A stretch of 64,000 nucleotides of DNA from Bedellia somnulentella. Its lineage: Eukaryota > Arthropoda > Insecta > Lepidoptera > Bedelliidae. Within the stretch, counting starts at the first letter, position 1. Each line of letters starts with the position of its first letter. The DNA lies in contig OY755191.1 of the NCBI GenBank assembly GCA_963576735.1, positions 6,601,608 through 6,665,607 of the forward strand, read 5' to 3'. A program made the translations under genes and the position numbers. Shown here in pieces: positions 21,139 to 31,643 of the stretch. The notes beneath the pieces are model-generated. The model was not told the origin of the DNA, ran no database searches, and saw only the letters and a program-made list of their open reading frames with translations.

Positions 21139-21440
21139 AACATAATAACTAATAACACTCTTTTTCTGACGAGGGAGTTTTCGAAGGCCAGTAATAAATG
21201 GATCCGAACTGAGTAAAAGTCTATTTAGCAAATCCGAATTAATAACTTCTCTTGACATCTTGACTGAGCGTGTGATCTCGTCTGAAGGACTTATAGAATT
21301 TATTGTTTGATTCAGCTGCCTCTTCAGATAACTCCCCGAACGATACTAAAACGAGTTGCGCTACCTGAGCCCCGTGAATGAGCACTTTGTGGACGGAAGC
21401 TGGAAGGTTCAACCACGGATATTCTTGAATCAAAAGACGC
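21139..21440 (-). pseudogene. Orphan transposon-type ORF fragment, frameshifted
   Basis: Two overlapping minus-strand frames. The first includes EYPWLNLPASVHKVLIHGAQ and FGELSEEAAESNNKFYKSFR; the second continues DLLNRLLLSSDPFITGLRKL. The overlap shows a frameshift near 21245-21260. I know similar sequences as multi-copy 'uncharacterised' insect proteins, probably transposon-derived, but cannot name the family. A related end block (NRLLLNLNPLITSLRR) lies at 23175-23260. The Helitron abuts its downstream end at 21137. Confidence 0.55.
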
Positions 21441-22460
21441 GCGGTTTCTAATTCATATTTCTCGAAAATTACTTAAAGTATGTTTATGTTTCTGTGAAAC
21501 TGTTCCGCCATGTTCCAATAGCCATACCTCAAATAAATGCATCCTTGTAAAGGTACATTTAATCGTATAACCTGGAAAGAAAAGTTAAAACTGTAGCATC
21601 AGGTTAGTCTTTAAGAACTCGTAGCAGCTACATAGGCAGCTCTTGGCGGATGAATGTTTTTGTATTCAAAAGAAGATACTTTAATCTTAAAATTGTACTA
21701 TGTGAGAACCATTGACGATATCTGACATACTCTTAAAACTTTAGGGAAAGTCAAAATAATGTTTATTTTTAAACAAAATATTGTTGTACATTAGAAGAGA
21801 CAAACATATTCTAATATGACAGATAACGGTTTAAAATGTACCTGAATTGTAATACATACCTTGTTCTTGGAAATCCATATCCCGGAAGTCACTCACAAAC
21901 AATGCAATTCTGAGAATTCACTACCGCACAAACAATGTTCTAATGAGTCACTGATAACGGCGAGCATAAGGGTAAGATGCTTTCACTTTGAGGATCAAAA
22001 GCAAATTGTTCTCAAATAAAAAGGGTGACATATTTATACTATTTGGATAGCTTGTTTATCGGTTTATCGGTAAAAACAATAAAATGAATAGTATTTGATA
22101 GTCGACTTTACCGATTAATGGCCTATGGCGGTACCACTGTGCTCCGCCAACTTTTTTTATCAACACGCAAATGAAATGATGACTGACAGTAATAATTATA
22201 ATAAATAATAACCACAAACACAAACAAAACACTCGTCACTCTAAGTACCGGCGCGGCGCTAAGTAATGAAATGATCAAACGAAACAAATCTCTTCGCAGT
22301 TTTCTCACTCGCACGCGCCGGCAAAATATATCTAGTTTTGTTTTTGTCTCACTTCACTCGCTGCCACGCGCCGCCCGGCACTTGTCATTTTATTTTATAC
22401 TTGTCTGAACCTGTTTTTCGCGCCGCGTTGCGATGCCGGCCGTGCGGTAAATAGTAGGTA
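21441..22460. other. hAT right internal region
   Basis: No gene supported. Contains 'ggcggtaccactgtgctccgcc' at 22126-22147 and a GC-rich patch at 22300-22445 ('cgcgccgcccggca'), unlike its surroundings. Probably non-coding hAT interior. Confidence 0.35.
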
Positions 22461-22627
22461 CCTATTGGATTAACGATTAACGGACTTCTAACTGATGTTA
22501 ACGGAAGTTAACGTGTCCGTTAACATTTTTAAAAGTTAACTTAAAAGTTAATCCGTTAATCAAAATATTAACTTCGTTAATTAACGATTAACGGATTAAC
22601 GAGTTAATGCCCAGCTATGGTTACACC

Positions 22628-23160
22628 TCACTGCGGTGCATACTTCTGACAAGCATTTCGTTAAATACCAATCAGCATTGATGCTGCTTTGATCTCGTTA
22701 ATGTATTGTACGCCAAACCAACCAAATACCCTGTCGTGGTAAATTATAATAAATTTGCGAAAACTTTCCTGCGCTTCTTGTATGCTTCACTTTTAACGGC
22801 GTTGCACTTTGGTTCCGTGTTCAAAAAGATTCGGACAAAATTACTTATCTTGCTCGAATGTTATAATTTTGTCAAAAAATCATGTCATTAATATAAATTT
22901 TATTTGTAATAAAAGCTTCATGAACTTATAAAAATATTTATTCACTGAAATCATGAAATAACATTTAAAAACATGCAATTATTTCTATGTTTCAATATTT
23001 TATTCTAGGTGTGAAAATACGATTTATGCGTTAAACTTAACCTATTATTTATAAATTCTTTATTAAATTTCAGTTATAAAATATTGAAAAGCTAAATAGA
23101 ATTACTTACAAATAAATACGAAATTCAAATCATCTTACTAACAAGTCAAATGAGAGAAAG
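22628..23160 (-). pseudogene. Mariner remnant, proximal part, and spacer
   Basis: 22628-22740 continues the mariner relic after the hAT insertion (minus strand WYLTKCLSEVCTAV-like). The remainder to 23160 is AT-rich with no supported feature. Confidence 0.5.
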
Positions 23161-23375
23161 AGTGTCATCTAATTTCAAGGTATTCTCCTAAGGCTAGTTA
23201 TCAGAGGATTCAAGTTCAGTAGAAGCCGGTTTATTAGGTAAGTAAGAGATGTCCGAGAAAGCACAGCATACTTTGTCATCCAATGCCATTTATGATTTAT
23301 TTGTACATCATTGTATGCAGAGGATAACAAGTTATTTATTTTTTCCTTGAAGTACTGCTCTTTGTGAAGGGACAC
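23160..23375 (-). pseudogene. Second fragment of orphan transposon-type ORF
   Basis: A minus-strand ORF of 66 aa whose end, INRLLLNLNPLITSLRRIP, parallels LLNRLLLSSDPFITGLRKLP at 21150-21230. Only this end block is recognisable; the upstream part looks degenerate. Confidence 0.45.
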
Positions 23376-23461
23376 CCGCTCGGTTACTTTTGTAAATTTA
23401 AATCTTATAGGTTAACGGCATCTTGTACATGCGGTGGTCTGCCCGTAGTGGGACGTAGGAC

Positions 23462-23698
23462 TATTGAAGCGAAAGAGGTCGTATGACATATATAAGTTCT
23501 ATAATAATTTCATTGTTGTCTATTCTTCTTTTTTTACATGACAAAATTATATCAAATTTTGTTATTTATTATTACTTCTGATTTTTACATGTGAACAAGT
23601 TGATTAAAATAAATTCTTAACTACAATTTATTTTAATCTTTCATTTGCACATAAATCCACTGCATACTGCATATTAATGATAGCAGAGTGCTATCATA
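23462..23698 (+). repeat. Copia 5' LTR
   Basis: Starts TATTGAAGCG (the right LTR has TGTTGAAGCG) and ends AGTGCTATCATA. It contains 'attaaaataaa' as a possible polyA signal. It differs from the 3' LTR by several substitutions and a few short indels, so the insertion is not recent. Confidence 0.85.
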
Positions 23699-23720
23699 GG
23701 TTATTGAGCCCAGAATAAAA

Positions 23721-24985
23721 ATGTTGTCAAATGCAAGTTCAAGAGATTCACCCTCGGGAAGTTCGGGAAGCCTACCTTCAATAGAGAAATTAGATGGTGC
23801 GAGTAATTATTCCCAATGGAAATTTCTCATGGAATTATATCTAATTCATGATGATTTATGGCAGTTCACAAGTGAAACTCCAACTGATGCCCAAGGTGTA
23901 AAACGAGATCAGAAGGCTCGGGCAAAGATTTGTCTGATGGTAAGACCTCACTGTCTAGTACATGTTCGAAGGAATGCGTCTCTTAAAGCATGGAATGCTT
24001 TAAGAGACGCATTCGAAGACAAGGGTCTAAATAATAGATGTCGACTTTTATCAAAGTTAGTCGGAATGAAATTAGAGAATTTCCCAACGGTTAGAGATTA
24101 TGTTACTGGAATTATGCGTACTTCGCAAGAACTGTCAGATTTAGGAAAGGAAGTAGATGATGAACTTTTGGCTGCCCTCGTTCTCCAAGGTTTGACTAGT
24201 GAATTCCAACCAATGAGACTCGCTATAGAAAACAGCAATATTGCACTTACTACAGATTACGTTAAAACAAAACTATTTCAAATGGAAGAACATTACCACC
24301 ACAGATGTACAAAATAGGTTTAAAAAAGCATTTAAATACAAAATGCAAAATACTTTTCAAATTTCCTATTTCAAATGCAAAATACCAAATAGTTTTACGT
24401 TTTGTATTTCAAATGCTAAATGCAAAATAGGTATTTTCAAAATACTTTTTGACCAAATTGAATGATATTTATTATATTTATCAGTATGCGTATCAATAAA
24501 TTCTGTTGTTATTAATAATAATAATACTCACTTAAAATAATGTAAAAACTAGACTAACGAAAAGAAAAGACTAAACAGTCTAAACATCAATTTTCTTTAT
24601 TTAATACGCTTTTTAAAACGCACCCTCAGCAGCATTATAAACGTCATTCGTTCATTTCATTTCGTTTGACTATTAATATTGGCTAAACTTAGTTATAAAG
24701 TATTTTGCATTTTGAAATGAATATTAAAAATACAAAATACATATCGAAAGGTATTTCAAATAAAATACAAAATGCTTCTTACTAAAAGGCATTTAAATGC
24801 CAAAATTGCCAAATACAAAATAGGTATTTTGCATTTTGTACTTGCATTTTAAATAGAAGTATTTCAAATAAATCGCATCGCTGATTACCACCAGAGTCAT
24901 TTAAGTGAAAACAGTGCACTTATGAGTAATAAGCAAAAAGGAAAGAACTTTAAAAAACATATGAAAAAGATAAAGTGTTTTATAT
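23721..24985 (+). pseudogene. Copia gag, split by MITE and frameshifted
   Basis: The gag polyprotein (UBN2/copia gag type): KLDGASNYSQWKF near residue 20 and an LMVRPHCLVHVR...AWNALRDAFED core. The ATG at 23721 lies 22 bases after the LTR. Reading is interrupted at 24302 by a MITE and resumes at 24894 (QSHLSENSAL) toward the zinc knuckle CFIC...PHKANVC. There the frame shifts by one base, and the CCHC spacing appears one residue short. Gag ends in protease/pol, as is usual for a single copia polyprotein. Confidence 0.85.
24292..24893. mobile_element. MITE inserted in copia gag
   Basis: A 582-bp insert (24302-24883) flanked by the 10-mer ATTACCACCA (24292-24301, 24884-24893). Ends are CAGATG... 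and ...CATCGCTG (inverse CAGCGATG), a short imperfect TIR of hAT-like style. The interior is dense in 'aaatac/aaatgc/ttgcatttt' words arranged in inverted fashion. No coding. It postdates the copia insertion. Confidence 0.8.
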
Positions 24986-26443
24986 GTGGAGGGCCCACAT
25001 AAAGCTAATGTCTGTTCCGACAACCCAAATAAAAGGAAGGAAGCTATGCAAGCCTTTGCTTTAGGAATAGTACAAGCTGAAGATGCAGAAGAATGGATTA
25101 TAGATTCTGGAGCCTCTACTCATATGTCGAATCGGATGTCGTGGTTCAAAGAGTTAAATAAAAGCGAAAAACCTTTAAAAGTTATGTGTGCTGATGGAAA
25201 TGTAGTTTTGGGTGAAAGTAAAGGGACTGTAGAGTGTGACAAGATTGGTTTGACTATAGGAAATGTAACATATGTACCGAAATTATCTTCAAATTTATTA
25301 AGTGTGAATGCCATTGCGAGAAAGGGAAATGTGGTGGTATTTACAAAATCTGGATGTGAGAACTTTAAAAGAGATGAATGTGAGATAAGAGGAAAGGCTG
25401 TATTAAAAGGTGTAGAAGAAAAAGGCATATATAAACTTAAGTGCTGTTTACAGCGTTCTGCACTTTCTTCAGCTACTCAAGATGATCAGTTGATGTTATG
25501 GCATCGTAGGATGGGACATCTTGGTGTAAGAAATCTCATATTACTTAAAGAGAAACTGGCAAAAGGGGTAAGTTTTTCCAAATCTATTAATAAAATAGAA
25601 GGCGTATCCTGCATAATGGGCAAACAAACCAAACAGCCATTTCAGAAAGGAAAAGCTACGAGAGCTTCAAATATGTTAGAATTAATACATGCAGACGTAT
25701 GCGGACCCATGGAGGTAGCGTCAATTAGTGAGTTTAGGTATTTTTTAACATTTATAGACGGTTTTACGAGAAAAACGTTTATTTATTTTTTCAAACAGAA
25801 AAATGAAGTTTATGAGAAGTTTATACAATTCAAAGAGTTTGTTGAAAAACAAAGTGGAAGAAAACTGAAGGTTCTTAGAAGTGACAATGGAGGAGAATTT
25901 GTTAACAAGCAAATGAACAATTACTTTGAGCGATGTGGAATAGTACACCAGTTGACAGTCGAGTATACACCCGAACAGAATGGGGTAGCCGAGAGGGCGA
26001 ATCGCACAATCTGTGAAAAGGCACGATCAATGCTACAAGATTCTGGATTAGGAAAGCATTACTGGGCAGAAGCTGTCCGACATGCAGTTTTTCTGAAAAA
26101 CAGATCACCCACCATCGCGATTAAAGATATGACACCAGAAGAAAAATGGACCGGTGTCAAAAGTAATTTGGCCATGTTGAGAACATTCGGTTGTGTGGCA
26201 TTTATGCACATTCCTCAGCAGAAACGGAAAAAATGGGATCATAAAAGCAGAGAACTTGTTCACACTGGTATCTGTGATGATACTAAGGCTTATAGGCTAG
26301 TGGACCCCAAAACAGGAAAAATCTTCAAAGCCAGAAATGTTATATTTTTTGAAAATAAGAGAATTGGTAAAAATGGGAACTTAGAGAAGATTTTTGATGA
26401 AGAGTTGATACCGAGGATGAAGAAATTGTGTATATTAATGTAG
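24986..26443 (+). pseudogene. Copia pol: protease and integrase
   Basis: 485 codons open. The aspartic protease active site is WIIDSGASTHMSN (residues about 36-48). The GAG-pre-integrase zinc region has WHRRMGHLG, but the C-x2-C pair is reduced to GVSC, so the first cysteine is lost. The integrase core has LIHADVCGPM (first Asp), LRSDNGGEFVN (second Asp) and PEQNGVAERANRTI (Glu), the DD35E set intact. Its end at 26443 is caused by a frame change near 26410-26430, after which the sequence continues in the next ORF. Part of one polyprotein in the intact element. Confidence 0.88.
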
Positions 26444-28316
26444 ATCATAATCCACAACAAGATTTAGTTAACACTAATTATGATATTAATCATACAGTAG
26501 AGGAAACTGATAATAGGAATCTGCAATATGAAGATGTCTATCAACAATCCGTAGATGTCAATCAGCAGACAGCAGAAAGAATTCAGCAATTTGAAAATGA
26601 TAGTAGTCCAGCAGTTGAAACAAGAAGTGAAGAGAATATTCTTGAACCAACTACAAGAGAGAATGACGAAAACGAAGATGAGATAGAAGAATTTGTTGAA
26701 TGTGAGCCTATTATAGACAATGAAGAGATACCCTTGGAAGAAGGTGGTCGAAGATATCCACTAAGAGATAGGAAGCCAAAACTATTTCCTGATTATATAC
26801 TATATCAAGCAGCTGAATTGATTCAAGATCCGAAAACCATTCAAGAGGCACTATCTAGAAATGACAGTGAAGAGTGGAGAAAAGCTATCCAGGAGGAGTT
26901 GGATGCTCTCCAGAAAAACCAGACTTGGAAGTTGGTTAAGAGACCGAGTAAATGTCACGTCATTGATTGTAAATGGTTATTTAAAATAAAGGACGAAGGG
27001 GGGAATAGAAGACGATATAAAGCGAGGCTGGTTGCAAGAGGTTTTACCCAAAGATATGGAGTAGATTATGATCTGACCTTTGCTCCAGTCGTACGACATA
27101 GCTCCCTCAGAACATTATTGGCTTTTGCAGCTTATAGTGGATTAAAGATTGCTCAATTGGATGTGAAAACTGCATTCTTAAATGGAGATTTGTCTGAAAC
27201 CATATACATGAAACAGCCGGAGGGTTATGAAATAAATGGTGAAGATTATGTATGTTTATTAAAGCGGTCCTTATATGGATTAAAGCAAACTCCAAGGGAA
27301 TGGAATCAAAAATTAAATAAGGAGTTATTAAATTTAGGTTTTATCCAATCTCTTAATGAACCTTGTGTTTACACAAGATATAATGGATCAAAGATAACTA
27401 TATTAGCAATATATGTAGATGACATGCTAATATTTTGGAATGATAACCAGGAGCTAGAGAAAGTTAAGAAAGGTTTGATGTCTAAGTTTGAAATGAAGGA
27501 TCTCGGAAATGCAGAGTATATAATTAGGGATGCGCATCACACAAAATGATAAAGAGATTAGAATTGATCAAGAGAGGTATATTAATAAAATCTTTTGGGA
27601 TGATTGACTGCAAGAGTGCATCAACACCTTCAGTACCTGGTCAAAAACTTGACAAACCAGGACTAGAACACATAAATAATAAGAATATACCATATCAAAC
27701 TCTAATTGGGTCATTGATGTACATAGCGGTGTGTAGTCAATTTAATAGTTGTTATACTGAAAGCCACTGGACAGCTGCTAAAAGAGTATTAAGATATTTA
27801 AAGGGTACCACAACTGTAGGACTGACCTATAGTAAAGATAAAAATCTTGATTCTGTGGTGGGCTATGCAGATGCAAGTCATGGTTCATGTCATGATAGAA
27901 AATCCTACACAGGAATAGTTTTTGTATGGCAAGGAGGAGCTATTAACTGGGAAAGTAGAAAACAAAAGACTGTAGCTCTCTCTACTGCAGAGGCTGAATA
28001 TGTCGCAATATCTGAAGCAGCTAGGGAAGCTATCTTTCTTAAGAGGTTTATATCTGAGATAACTTTCAAGGAGGAGAAGCTTATCAGAGTTTTTAGTGAT
28101 AGTCAATCTGCTATTGCAATTGCGCAGAACCCTGTACATCATGAGCGAACAAAGCATATAGACGTGCGCCACCACTTTGTGAGAGAAGTAATTGAATGTG
28201 GACATATGAGGTTGGACTATGTGGAGACAGCACGAATGGTAGCTGATACTTTGACAAAGTCTTTACCGAAAGGAAAATTTGAATGGTGTGTAAAAGGGAT
28301 GGTTCTAGAGAAATGA
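26428..28316 (+). pseudogene. Copia pol: reverse transcriptase and RNase H
   Basis: First frame (26428-27549): an acidic linker, then the RT with WRKAIQEELDAL, CKWLFKIK, KARLVARGFTQ, LDVKTAFLNGDL, LLKRSLYGLKQ and the catalytic IYVDDML. The frame then changes twice (near 27520 and 27590). The last frame (to 28316) carries GSLMYIAV, with a short in-frame deletion just after it where the TRPDI motif is expected, YLKGT, GYADASHG, KSYTGIVF, ALSTAEAEYVA (Glu), FSDSQSAI (Asp) and HHERTKHIDVRHH of the copia RNase H. It ends 13 bases before the right LTR. Confidence 0.88.
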
Positions 28317-28329
28317 AATTAAGGAGGAG

Positions 28330-28561
28330 TGTTGAAGCGAAAGAGGTCGTATGACATTGTAAGTTCTAAAATAATTTCATTGTTGTCTATTCTTCTTTTT
28401 TTACATGACATATATCAAATTTTGTTATTTATTATTACTTCTGATTTTTACATGTGAACAAGTTGATTAAAATAAATTCTTAACTACAATTTATTTTAAT
28501 CTTTCATTTGCACATAAATCCACTGCATACTGCATATTAATGATAGCAGAGTACTATCATA
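28330..28561 (+). repeat. Copia 3' LTR
   Basis: Starts TGTTGAAGCG after the purine tract and ends ACTATCATA. It matches the 5' LTR over its full length, with small differences (about 5 bp shorter). Confidence 0.85.
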
Positions 28562-28566
28562 AGGAC

Positions 28567-29164
28567 GTCACGTAATGCTTCCATCTTCCAGATCAGGATC
28601 TTCCATGGAACTCTGTTTATATTCAACGTGCCCAGCACTGCCAGCAAAACACTACCTACCGATTAGAAATAAATCACCCAGAAATTAATAATCCAAGCTT
28701 ACTAATGATATAAAATTCATTCATGGCGAGGAGGAGGTTTTAAAAACAAAATATTACTTTGTTCCTTAGACCCAAGTAATATATTTTAAACTATTAGATC
28801 GGCCCAGCTTCGCACGGGTAGCGTTTGTTTAAAAATATCTGAGGTTTCTTCAATCACTGCTCAACCTTTGTGAAATTTAGCGCAACTTATAGCACTCCTA
28901 GTGTTGCTTTGTGATTGTGAAAGCGCTTTAATGAACAGTTCAGTATCTCCGAAAATAAACCCATTCAAACAAACAATCAGAGTTATAAACTTTGCATACA
29001 TCATACATATACTCCCGGCTATCTTTAAAAAATAATCCTTATAGCAGTATTCACGTGCGACGCGACGACAGGACGCGGTGGCTTATTTCATGTATAAGTT
29101 TGGTGTTTCTATACTGATTTCTATGATTCTTTTTTTATTGAATAGGTAATAATGTACATACATA
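28567..29164. other. Spacer with Helitron-end and SINE tail relics
   Basis: 28800-28823 'tcggcccagcttcgcacgggta' is an inverted Helitron-type terminal block. 29000-29020 'tacatcatacatatactcccggct' and 29152-29164 'gtacatacatac' look like SINE-A tails. No gene is seen. Confidence 0.4.
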
Positions 29165-30395
29165 CGAGGGGCATGCCAAAAATAAACTAGATACTCAAAA
29201 ATTATAAAATTTATTCTTTATTACAAGTATCGATCTTTTCAAAGTATTCACCCTGAGCACGTATACACTTTTCCATACGTCTGAACCAATTGGAAAATAC
29301 CTGTGACCACTCTTCTTTAGATACCTCAGAAATCTCGAAATTATAGGCAACCAGCGCATCTTCTTTGCTTTCAAACCTCTACCCCTTTAGTTTTTCTTTG
29401 ATTTTTGGAAACAAGTAAAAATCACAAGACGCTAGGTCAGGGGAATATGGCGGGTGAGAGAGAATTGACACATTTTTCGAGTTGAAAAAGTCTAGTGTTC
29501 TGGCAAACGTGTGCGGCGCCGCATTGTCGTGGTGCCAGAGAAGGTGCTGGATTCCTGACTTCAGTCGCTTGTCACACCAAGCTGATATTACTGTTGGAGC
29601 ACAAACTGTCACATACCATTCGGAGTTCACCGTTCTTTCATTCTCTAGCACAACAGTAGCAATATGACCCGTTTTGCAGAAAAACGAGGCGACCATTTGT
29701 TCCTGTGTGCTTCGTGCACGGCGACATTTCGTTGGATTTGGCTCGTATTTAAAGCACCATACAGTCGAATGTCGCTTTGATTCGGGATTATAGTTATATA
29801 GCCATGTTTCGTCACCAGTCAGTATATCATAAACGTTTTTTTCTCGCCTCCGTTGAATTTATCTATCATGAATAGGCACCAATCCACCCGACGGTCTTTC
29901 TGCTCATCAGTAAGTTTGTGCGGCACCCATCTCGAACAACGTTTACGGAGAGAAAGGTGGTCGTGAATTATAGTTTGCATTGCTGCTGATCCAATTCCTA
30001 GTTCTCGCTCTAGCTCTACATATGTAATTTGTCGGTTTTCGCGAATAAGTTTTTCGACTGCAAGAACGTTTTCTTGCGTGACCGCGGTTGGCGGCCGTCC
30101 TGTCTTCGCTTCATCTTCGAGACATTCCCGTCCTCTTTTAAATTCAGCAAACCAATTGAATTCTGTCGCTCGGGAACAAGCAGACTCACCAAAAGTAAAA
30201 ACCAAAAGTTCAAAACATTCTTGAGGCTTTAAACCTTTTTTAAAGTCACAATAAATCATAGCGCGAAAATCACGTCGACTGAGCTCCATTGTTGCAAGTG
30301 AATTCCCGCCAGATTCTCAGAAAAATGATGCTCGTTCAAATAAAAAATAAATAAAAGAAGTGTGTTCTATATTCAAATATTTCAAAAAAAAACCA
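29165..30395 (-). mobile_element. Mariner transposon, broken
   Basis: The left terminus begins 'cgaggggcatgccaaaaata', preceded by TA. The matching inverse is not seen at the right, so the transposase 5' side end is lost or diverged; 30395 is approximate. SINE-A sequence lies on both sides ('catacata' at the left, 'accgttagtcgcctctta' at 30415), which suggests insertion into a SINE-A copy followed by deletion. Confidence 0.75.
29211..30289 (-). pseudogene. Mariner transposase pseudogene
   Basis: About 350 codons. N-terminal HTH region: MELSRRDFRAMIYCDFKKG and TGRPPTAVTQENV, with a second helix-turn-helix at ELERELGIGSAAM. Then the catalytic core: GDETWLYNY (first Asp), HHDNAAPHT (second Asp) and YSPDLASCDFYLFPK (third Asp), the mariner DD34D-type set. 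The frame shifts near 29825, just before the first catalytic block. A stop at 29379-29381 (KLKG-stop) precedes about 56 more conserved C-terminal codons, which end at the TAA at 29211-29213. Inactive. Confidence 0.88.
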
Positions 30396-30404
30396 GCCTA
30401 TAAG

Positions 30405-30490
30405 ATGGTGTATACCGTTAGTCGCCTCTTACTTACACCCACCGGAAGAAATGGGGGAGTGCTATTCTAAGCCAACACTACATAGCTTAG
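30405..30490 (-). mobile_element. SINE-A fragment (head side)
   Basis: 'gtataccgttagtcgcctctta', 'acccaccggaagaaatggg' and 'ccaacactacatagct'. Antisense head, truncated by or after the mariner event. Confidence 0.7.
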
Positions 30491-30858
30491 TACAACTTGC
30501 CAGTATTCCATTCATAAAAGCTCGTTTTTGTAAAACTTTCTGATGGGCCTGGTAATTATGATAATGTCGCTGGGATTGACCAGATTCAGTGGAACTGAAA
30601 TTAATTAAAACTATTAATAATAGCTACTATAGTTGAAACTTAAACTCAGCCCTTGTTGTTGTTTATTTTAACTCTTTCATAATACTATGGCGTACATATT
30701 TAAATATTGTATAAAGCAAAGGTATTTTAAAATAAGGTTTTTTTTAGTCCTGGTCTTTGACTGTCATGCGAAATTTGGTTAAAGTCGAATATACCGTTTA
30801 GGAGGAGTTAAGTTATATGCGAAATACAAAGGTCGGGAGTAAACAAGAAAAATACATA

Positions 30859-31192
30859 ACATAAACGTTCACGCCGAATATCCCCGAGGGGGTTGGCAGA
30901 GGTGATAATACTTCTGAACATCACGTGACGTGACAATTAAACGTTTTGCATGGACAGTGTACGCACGTGATAGGGGGCAGGCCTATCGCTGTTTTGTACG
31001 AATACACTGTCATATAACTAAGTACAACTCAGCCATGTGGGTTTCCTCACGATGTTTTCCTTCACCGTTAACAACCATGATAAATTAACCACACTTATGT
31101 CTTTAGAAAAGACAAATTGGTGTGGGCCCGAACCGGGATTTGAACACTAGTCGCTTGCACGTTAACCGGTGTTCTACCCATTGAGCTATCTC
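30859..31192 (-). mobile_element. SINE-B copy
   Basis: 'aacgttcacgccgaatatccccgagggggttggcagagg' through to the head 'cccgaaccgggatttgaacactagtc...ctacccattgagctat'. A short deletion around 30930 removes the 'cacctggtgttcagagtacc' block. Confidence 0.8.
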
Positions 31193-31224
31193 GTCGTACA
31201 GAAAAATACACATACATAATATGC

Positions 31225-31340
31225 CTATAGGAATTACACATTGGTGTAGATAGGCCCGAATCAGGATTCAAACCCACGCACGTCTCTCTGCAGCCGCAGG
31301 AGAGGAAGGTTTTATCCATTGAACAATCACGATTGTTGAA
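31225..31340 (-). mobile_element. SINE-B-like second head
   Basis: An additional tRNA-like head ('ggcccgaatcaggattcaaacccacg...ttttatccattgaacaatcacg') directly after the previous copy. Either a truncated second insertion or a tandem dimer. Confidence 0.55.
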
Positions 31341-31643
31341 TGAGTATAAATAAAAATAAGGTTTCTGCATATGATGGGTCTTTCGACGACTGTCATCTAT
31401 CTATTCGTTAATAGCAAAAATATCCACGATAACACATCGGGCAGACAGGATAATACATACATCGGGCAGGCAGGAGCACAACGTCACGCGAAACCAGTGA
31501 CCGAGCTAGCTTAACGATACCAAGGCATCAAATTGAAAATAACCTTAAGTTACGTTTTTATTTCTGTTATTTGGTTAAGTTATAAAGTCCTGCTTAAAAC
31601 TAACCATCAATTAAACTTTGATTTTGTGATTCATTGGATAACA

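Larger units (their letters stand above)
18342..22627 (-). mobile_element. hAT transposon, 4.3 kb, host to nested insertions
   Basis: Element 18350-22619, flanked by the 8-bp duplication GTTACACC (18342-18349, 22620-22627). Ends are CATAGCTGGGC / GCCCAGCTATG. Subterminal regions are dense in 'cgttaatccgttaa' motifs on both sides (18363-18490 and 22465-22605). The 8-bp TSD and a hAT dimerisation domain within establish the superfamily. It inserted into a mariner relic and was later hit by a foldback MITE (19195-19461) and a Helitron (19652-21137). The short 'ggtaccgcc' block near 19000 recurs inverted near 22130, which suggests internal rearrangement. Confidence 0.85.
23457..28566 (+). mobile_element. 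Copia-type LTR retrotransposon, decayed
   Basis: Two direct LTRs of about 235 bp (23462-23698, 28330-28561) flanked by a possible 5-bp duplication AGGAC (23457-23461, 28562-28566). The primer site after the left LTR, GGTTATTGAGCCCAG, resembles the internal initiator-tRNA fragment priming of Drosophila copia. A purine tract 'aaggaggag' precedes the right LTR. Domain order gag, protease, integrase, reverse transcriptase, RNase H defines Ty1/copia. Damage: a 582-bp MITE in gag, a frameshift in the zinc knuckle, frame changes near 26420 and in the RT C-terminal region, an internal RT deletion, and a lost integrase cysteine. It cannot move by itself. Confidence 0.9.
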
